Assembly: GCA_011800805.1 (NCBI GenBank)
Contig: MPNW01000116.1
Location: forward strand, 178,362 to 190,028
Direction: 5' to 3'
Origin: Hirudo medicinalis
Taxonomy: Eukaryota > Annelida > Clitellata > Hirudinida > Hirudinidae
Length of the DNA stretch: 11,667 nt
Each line of letters starts with the position of its first letter. Position 1 is the first letter of the stretch. Position numbers and translations under genes: made by a program. Below are positions 8,439-11,667 of this stretch, piece by piece. The notes below the pieces were generated by a model. It was given only the letters and a program-made list of their open reading frames with translations. It was not told the origin of the DNA and did not search any database.

Positions 8439-8504
8439 NGAATATCAAGCATCCACAAATCAATCTCAGATCAGACCAAATAACTTATTTAGTTTGACTT
8501 TGAA

Positions 8505-8554
8505 GAATAATAATAATAATAATAATAATAATTATTAATATTAATAACAAAAAC

Positions 8555-8585
<31 letters not shown>

Positions 8586-8600
8586 TTAATGATAATAACA
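8505..8600. repeat. (AAT)n microsatellite, third block, interrupted
   Basis: Two AAT runs (8506-8531 and about 8555-8583) are separated by ATTATTAATATTAATAAC and followed by diverged units. Confidence 0.92.
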
Positions 8601-8728
8601 TACAATTAGGCTTAATATAATTATGCCAATTGCTTTATCGTCCAAATTATCATCTCAAGTTCATCGGATGCTGAAGCATTTTCGTCCGAAGCTTCTACGA
8701 GTGCAACAGTTACATCAGCAACCATCAT

Positions 8729-8922
8729 TCAAATATTACATTAAATTATCACATTAAAATATTACATTTAAATATTACAATTAAAATATTACATTAAAAT
8801 ATTACACTAAAAATTTCATATTAAAATATTACATCAAAATATTACATTTAAATATTACATGTAAAACATTACATTAAAATATTACACGTAAAATATTACA
8901 TTTAAATATTACACTCAAAAAT
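8729..8922. repeat. Diverged 13-14-bp minisatellite, unit near ATTAAAATATTAC
   Basis: About 14 tandem units vary around AATATTACATTAAA, with substitutions such as CATTTAAATATTAC, CATGTAAAACATTAC and CACGTAAAATATTAC. Unit length drifts between 12 and 16 bp. There are no unique spacers, so this is not CRISPR-like. Confidence 0.88.
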
Positions 8923-9009
8923 GTTCCGTTTGTTTTGCTGAAAACAAATTTTATATGAAATGTGATTGTTCAGAATCCACGAAAACACGGCTTCCTTAAA
9001 GGTGATTTA

Positions 9010-9245
9010 AAATCGTATTCCAAGCACTCCCTCGTGCAGTGAACGACCAACTCCACTTAGTGACGAATGCTTCGTCAGGTGATCTACCTTGGCTGTCAGG
9101 GTTGAAGATGGGGTACCTGTGGACAGTGCCTGGAGGTGCACAGTGGCTTGAGGCAGGGTACCCTGATGGTAATGATGATGATGCTGATGAACCAATGTCC
9201 GACTCCTGGCAACTGTCCGCGCCAGTCGAGCGAACTTGCTGAGGC
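9010..9245. other. GC-richer island of unknown nature in the 5' intron
   Basis: This block of about 235 nt is clearly less AT-rich than its surroundings and is open in more than one frame. The plus frame from ATG 9039 to the stop near 9242 reads MGYLWTVPGGAQWLEAGYP in the middle. The minus strand is also open, from about 9423 to 9007. It contains the palindrome GACGAATGCTTCGTC (9062-9076), two GGTACC sites about 45 bp apart, and a short (GAT)n at 9171-9191. I recognise no family. An old repeat copy or a retro-inserted gene fragment is possible. Confidence 0.3.
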
Positions 9246-9260
9246 CAGCTGCAGAAAAAT

Positions 9261-9300
9261 GTTGATGAGGACGATGACGATGATGATTGTTATTATTAAT
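9261..9300. repeat. Short GAT/GAC and ATT tract
   Basis: GATGAGGACGATGACGATGATGATT passes into TTATTATTAATG. It is a minor microsatellite of the same family as the longer GAT arrays to the right. Confidence 0.7.
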
Positions 9301-9497
9301 GTTGTAATTCTTTTTATTACTACCAAATTTACTGTAATTATAATAATTCCAATTGTAATTGTAATGCACAATTGTAATTTTTATTACAAGTAATTTATTA
9401 CAGGTAATTATTATTGATAACAATGTTACAAATTATGATTCGTATAAATACGGCCACAATTGCAATTAGCCGATCTTTTGAGTGCCTTGTTACATAA

Positions 9498-9777
9498 ATC
9501 TGGGTAGGATGTGAAGGAAACCGTCCCCCCATTTATATAGCCCCTACCCGAGGGCGCTCTCCGGGAGACCAGGCTGGGTAGCGAACACGACATGTCACGA
9601 CACAGTTGCCACTACGACCGCATGCAGGAACATAACCCATTCGGCCAACCCGCAGAACGGAGACAGACTTGAACGAAATGAATGCGCTACAGTAATTGGT
9701 CATTGTTCGTGTTTCGCGAAAATGTTTTCAAGTCATTTCTGCTTTAAGTAGCAGACGACGAACGTCACAATGACTTA

Positions 9778-9809
<32 letters not shown>
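9498..9809 (+). mobile_element. Probable retroelement remnant (LTR-like or SINE/LINE 3' end)
   Basis: About 280 nt of unique, GC-richer sequence begins around TGTGAAGGAAACC (9510). It has a TATA-like ATTTATATAG at 9531-9540 followed by a C/G-rich stretch with inverted repeats (TCTCCGGGAGA; CTACCC paired with GGGTAG). It ends with AATAAA near 9778, leading into (AAC)n. TATA, then GC-rich sequence, then AATAAA resembles an LTR, while the AATAAA plus microsatellite tail equally fits a LINE or SINE 3' end. No target-site duplication or coding remnant was identified. Confidence 0.4.
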
Positions 9810-9811
<2 letters not shown>

Positions 9812-9882
9812 CAGTGCATTAACAAACAACAACAACAACAACACAGTGAATTAACAAACAACAACAACATCACAATGACTTC
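9766..9882. repeat. Compound (AAC)n array with a repeated CACARTG..TTAAYAAAC header
   Basis: Three (AAC)n tracts are each preceded by a similar header: CACAATGACTTAATAAAC (9766), CACAGTGCATTAACAAAC (9810) and CACAGTGAATTAACAAAC (9842). A fourth header, CACAATGACTTC, starts at 9871. The tail of the adjacent element has thus been duplicated in tandem. Confidence 0.88.
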
Positions 9883-9939
9883 ATCATGCCTTCAGTGACA
9901 TCAAGACATGCCGCAGTTCAAATTGGTAACAGAAAGCAA

Positions 9940-9977
9940 AATAAACAAATAAATAAATAAATAAATATTTAATTAAA
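9940..9977. repeat. (AAAT)n microsatellite
   Basis: About six AAAT units follow AAATAAAC and decay into ATTTAATTAAATAATT. Confidence 0.85.
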
Positions 9978-10015
9978 TAATTATCAAAAAAACGTGTAAA
10001 AAGCTAAAAAGTTGC

Positions 10016-10189
10016 TTAAAAATTTGGAGGAAAATCTCTGAGCAGGGTTTCAAAAGATGCCATCTGGCGACAGTAAACGTGGGAGGAGTGAAGGATGCTG
10101 ATGAGTTGTGAGTTGAAGAGTGCAATAAGGAATCCAACAAAAGCTTTCACAAACTTATTCGTAAAACCTCCAAATTGATCTTTTTGCAT
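10016..10189 (-). other. Small unidentified ORF, 57 codons, intronic
   Basis: ATG at 10189 runs to TAA at 10018-10016, with an in-frame stop two codons upstream of the ATG. The product would be MQKDQFGGFTNKFVKAF, then a hydrophobic stretch VGFLIALF and ILHSSHVYC, ending LLRDFPPNF. The composition is varied, but there is no family match, and a lone 57-codon frame in 3.5 kb of intron can occur by chance. Confidence 0.12.
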
Positions 10190-10216
10190 GTCTTAGTTTA
10201 TCTTTATTTTATGTTT

Positions 10217-10254
10217 TTGACTTTCAACTTGAACTTTGAACTTTGAACTTTGAA
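10217..10254. repeat. Heptanucleotide tandem repeat (TTGAACT)n
   Basis: About five units, the central ones perfect (TTGAACTTTGAACT). Short heptamer tails of this kind can mark the 3' end of non-LTR elements, but no body is recognisable on either side. Confidence 0.75.
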
Positions 10255-10520
10255 ATGAGTCAAACCTTGTGACACTCAATTTCAAATACTTGCAACCAGC
10301 AACCAAAAAGTGGAAGTCTGATGGAGAAATTAATGGGTTTGAACCGAAAGGAAAAAATAATCACAAGCCTTGTGCCATAAATAGAACAAAGCAATTCGAT
10401 TGGCTGATAAAAATAGTTCTCCCGAGCAGCCAATCCCATTGACGGTGATGAAAACAGTGATGATATGGCGGGGTCATGTTGAGGTCAATATCGATCTGAC
10501 AATGTCTCGAAATACGGATA

Positions 10521-10580
10521 TGATGGTGATGATGCTGGTGATGCTGACGACGACGACGACGACGATGATGATGATGATGG

Positions 10581-10637
<57 letters not shown>

Positions 10638-10648
10638 CGATGACGATG
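10521..10648. repeat. (GAT)n microsatellite with a (GAC)n core
   Basis: Imperfect GATGGTGATGATGCT units pass into (GAC)5-6 and then about 25 GAT/GAC units. Met-, Ile- and Asp-run frames across it are repeat artefacts. Confidence 0.93.
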
Positions 10649-10828
10649 TGTGATGCTTTAATGCAGTACAATTATTATCATTATATTAATTCATTAATTT
10701 AAAATATTATGATGATAAATATTTAATATTGTAATGTTTGAAATATTCAAAATATACTTAATGTTACCCTTCTTTGATCAAGTTATTCGTAATTAGGCGC
10801 ACTTCAGTGCAAAGTCGATCATCATTGT

Positions 10829-11213
10829 GAAGAAGAAGATGATGATGATGACGATGACGATGACGACGATGATGATGATGATTTCGATGACCATGACTAT
10901 GATGGCGACAATGATGATGACAATGATGACGACGATGATGACGACGATGATGATGACAATAATGATGACGATGATGATGACGATGATGATGACAATGATG
11001 ATGACGATGATGACGACGATGATGATGACAATGATGATGACAATGATGATGACGATGATGATGATGACGATGATGATGATGACGATGATGATGACAATGA
11101 TGATGACAATGATGATGACGATGATGATGACGATGATGATGACGATGATGATGACAATGATGATGACAATGATGATGACGATGATGATGACGATGATGAT
11201 GACAATGATGACG
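10829..11213. repeat. Higher-order GAT/GAC array, 12-bp unit RATGATGATGAC, about 385 bp
   Basis: Most of the array consists of 12-bp units GATGATGATGAC and AATGATGATGAC in mixed order, with occasional 9-, 15- and 18-bp variants. The left end is AGAAGAAGATGATG. Because the unit is a multiple of three, two plus frames and the minus frames stay open and read as Met/Thr, Asp/Asn, His/Arg/Cys or Ser runs. I do not regard any of these as genes. Confidence 0.93.
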
Positions 11214-11406
11214 AATCATCGAAGTGGAAAAGTCTAAACTAGGACCAATTAAAATGGAAATGTAGATTATTTTGAAATCGAATCTTAATTTGATTCGCCA
11301 TGTTTTTCATCTTCAACAACATGTGAGCAACATGAACGAATGTTTCGTCCGCCTCTTGGAACTTTTTCGAAATCCTAATTATTCCTTGAATTTAGAATGC
11401 AAGCCA

Positions 11407-11667
11407 TTATTTATTCACTTATTTATTTATTTATTTATTATATTTATTTATTTATTTATTTATTTATTCATTCATTTATTTATTTATTTATTTATTCATT
11501 TATTCATTCATTTATTTATTTATTTATTCATTCATTTATTTATTTATTTATTCATTTATTTATTTATTCATTCATTCATTTATTTATTTATTTCATTTAT
11601 TTATTTATTTATTAATTCATTTATTAATTCATTTATTTATTCATTCATTCATTCATTCATTCATTCA
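11407..11667. repeat. (ATTT)n/(ATTC)n tetranucleotide array, runs off right edge
   Basis: At least 260 bp of ATTT units alternate with blocks of ATTC (TTTATTCATTCATTTATT). The array becomes pure ATTC in the last 30 bases and continues beyond the window. Confidence 0.95.

Larger units (their letters stand above)
8133..11667 (-). other. Large 5' intron of eag, extends beyond right edge
   Basis: At least 3535 nt lie between the S1-S3 exon and the next exon upstream, which is not in the window. I looked for the PAS-domain and pre-S1 exons of the family on the minus strand and saw none. The interval is dominated by microsatellites and probable retroelement remnants, listed separately. Stretches with no visible repeat are about 8600-8728, 8925-9010, 9300-9495, 9970-10215, 10260-10520 and 11220-11405. 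Confidence 0.8.

Noticed and set aside
8254..8497. Asn-, Ile- and Leu-run frames
   Set aside because: They are translations of (AAT)n microsatellites and contain the ambiguous base.
8729..8922. Short regularly spaced repeats as a possible CRISPR array
   Set aside because: The units are contiguous, only 13-14 bp and diverged, with no unique spacers. The host is clearly eukaryotic.
10764..11237. Long frames coding for His/Arg/Cys, Met/Thr or Ser runs
   Set aside because: They are translations of the 12-bp GAT/GAC array, whose unit is a multiple of three, so frames stay open automatically. No non-repeat coding sequence flanks them.
11397..11615. Frame reading Ile/Tyr/Leu/Phe repeats, resembling a membrane protein
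   Set aside because: It is a translation of the (ATTT)n/(ATTC)n array only.

Overview
The window is animal nuclear DNA. It is AT-rich, carries GT-AG introns and many long trinucleotide and tetranucleotide microsatellites, and has one ambiguous base (position 8439). The only gene I can support is on the minus strand: a large partial copy of an ether-a-go-go (EAG, KCNH1/KCNH5-type) voltage-gated potassium channel. The reconstructed protein resembles insect Eag and vertebrate KCNH1 about equally. That, together with the repeat-rich, moderately compact introns, suggests an invertebrate, perhaps a spiralian such as an annelid or mollusc. The species assignment is inference only.

Layout of the gene, read from high to low coordinates. 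Eight exons can be placed with splice sites and matching phases: 8132-7737 (post-PAS linker, S1-S3), 6545-6314 (S4-S5), 4143-3955 (pore and S6), 3694-3495 (end of S6, C-linker), 3031-2779 and 2611-2415 (cyclic-nucleotide-binding homology domain), 2288-1491 (basic calmodulin-site-like segment and disordered tail), and 1299 to the left edge (tetramerising coiled coil and a long Ser/Thr/Pro-rich tail). Together they give 3564 nt, or 1188 codons, with no stop. Intron phases are 0, 1, 1, 0, 1, 0, 0. Both ends are missing. The PAS-domain exons must lie to the right of the window, and the stop codon and 3' UTR to the left.

The remaining sequence is intron. The 2.2-kb intron between S5 and the pore (4144-6313) holds an AGC/AGT repeat and two short islands that read like protein but that I cannot identify. 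The 1.2-kb intron at 6546-7736 is AT-rich and ends in a tandem array beside a splice donor. From 8133 to the right edge is a large 5' intron, more than 3.5 kb long. It is full of repeats: (AAT)n, a 13-14-bp minisatellite, a GC-richer island, a probable retroelement remnant with an AATAAA and (AAC)n tail, (GAT)n, a 12-bp GAT/GAC higher-order array of about 385 bp, and an (ATTT)n/(ATTC)n array that runs off the end.

I found no tRNA, rRNA, CRISPR array, intact transposase or reverse transcriptase, and no convincing new biological system. The most useful second looks are the very long C-terminal tail of the channel, the weak donor at the S6 exon, the two protein-like islands inside the pore intron, and the retroelement-like tails.
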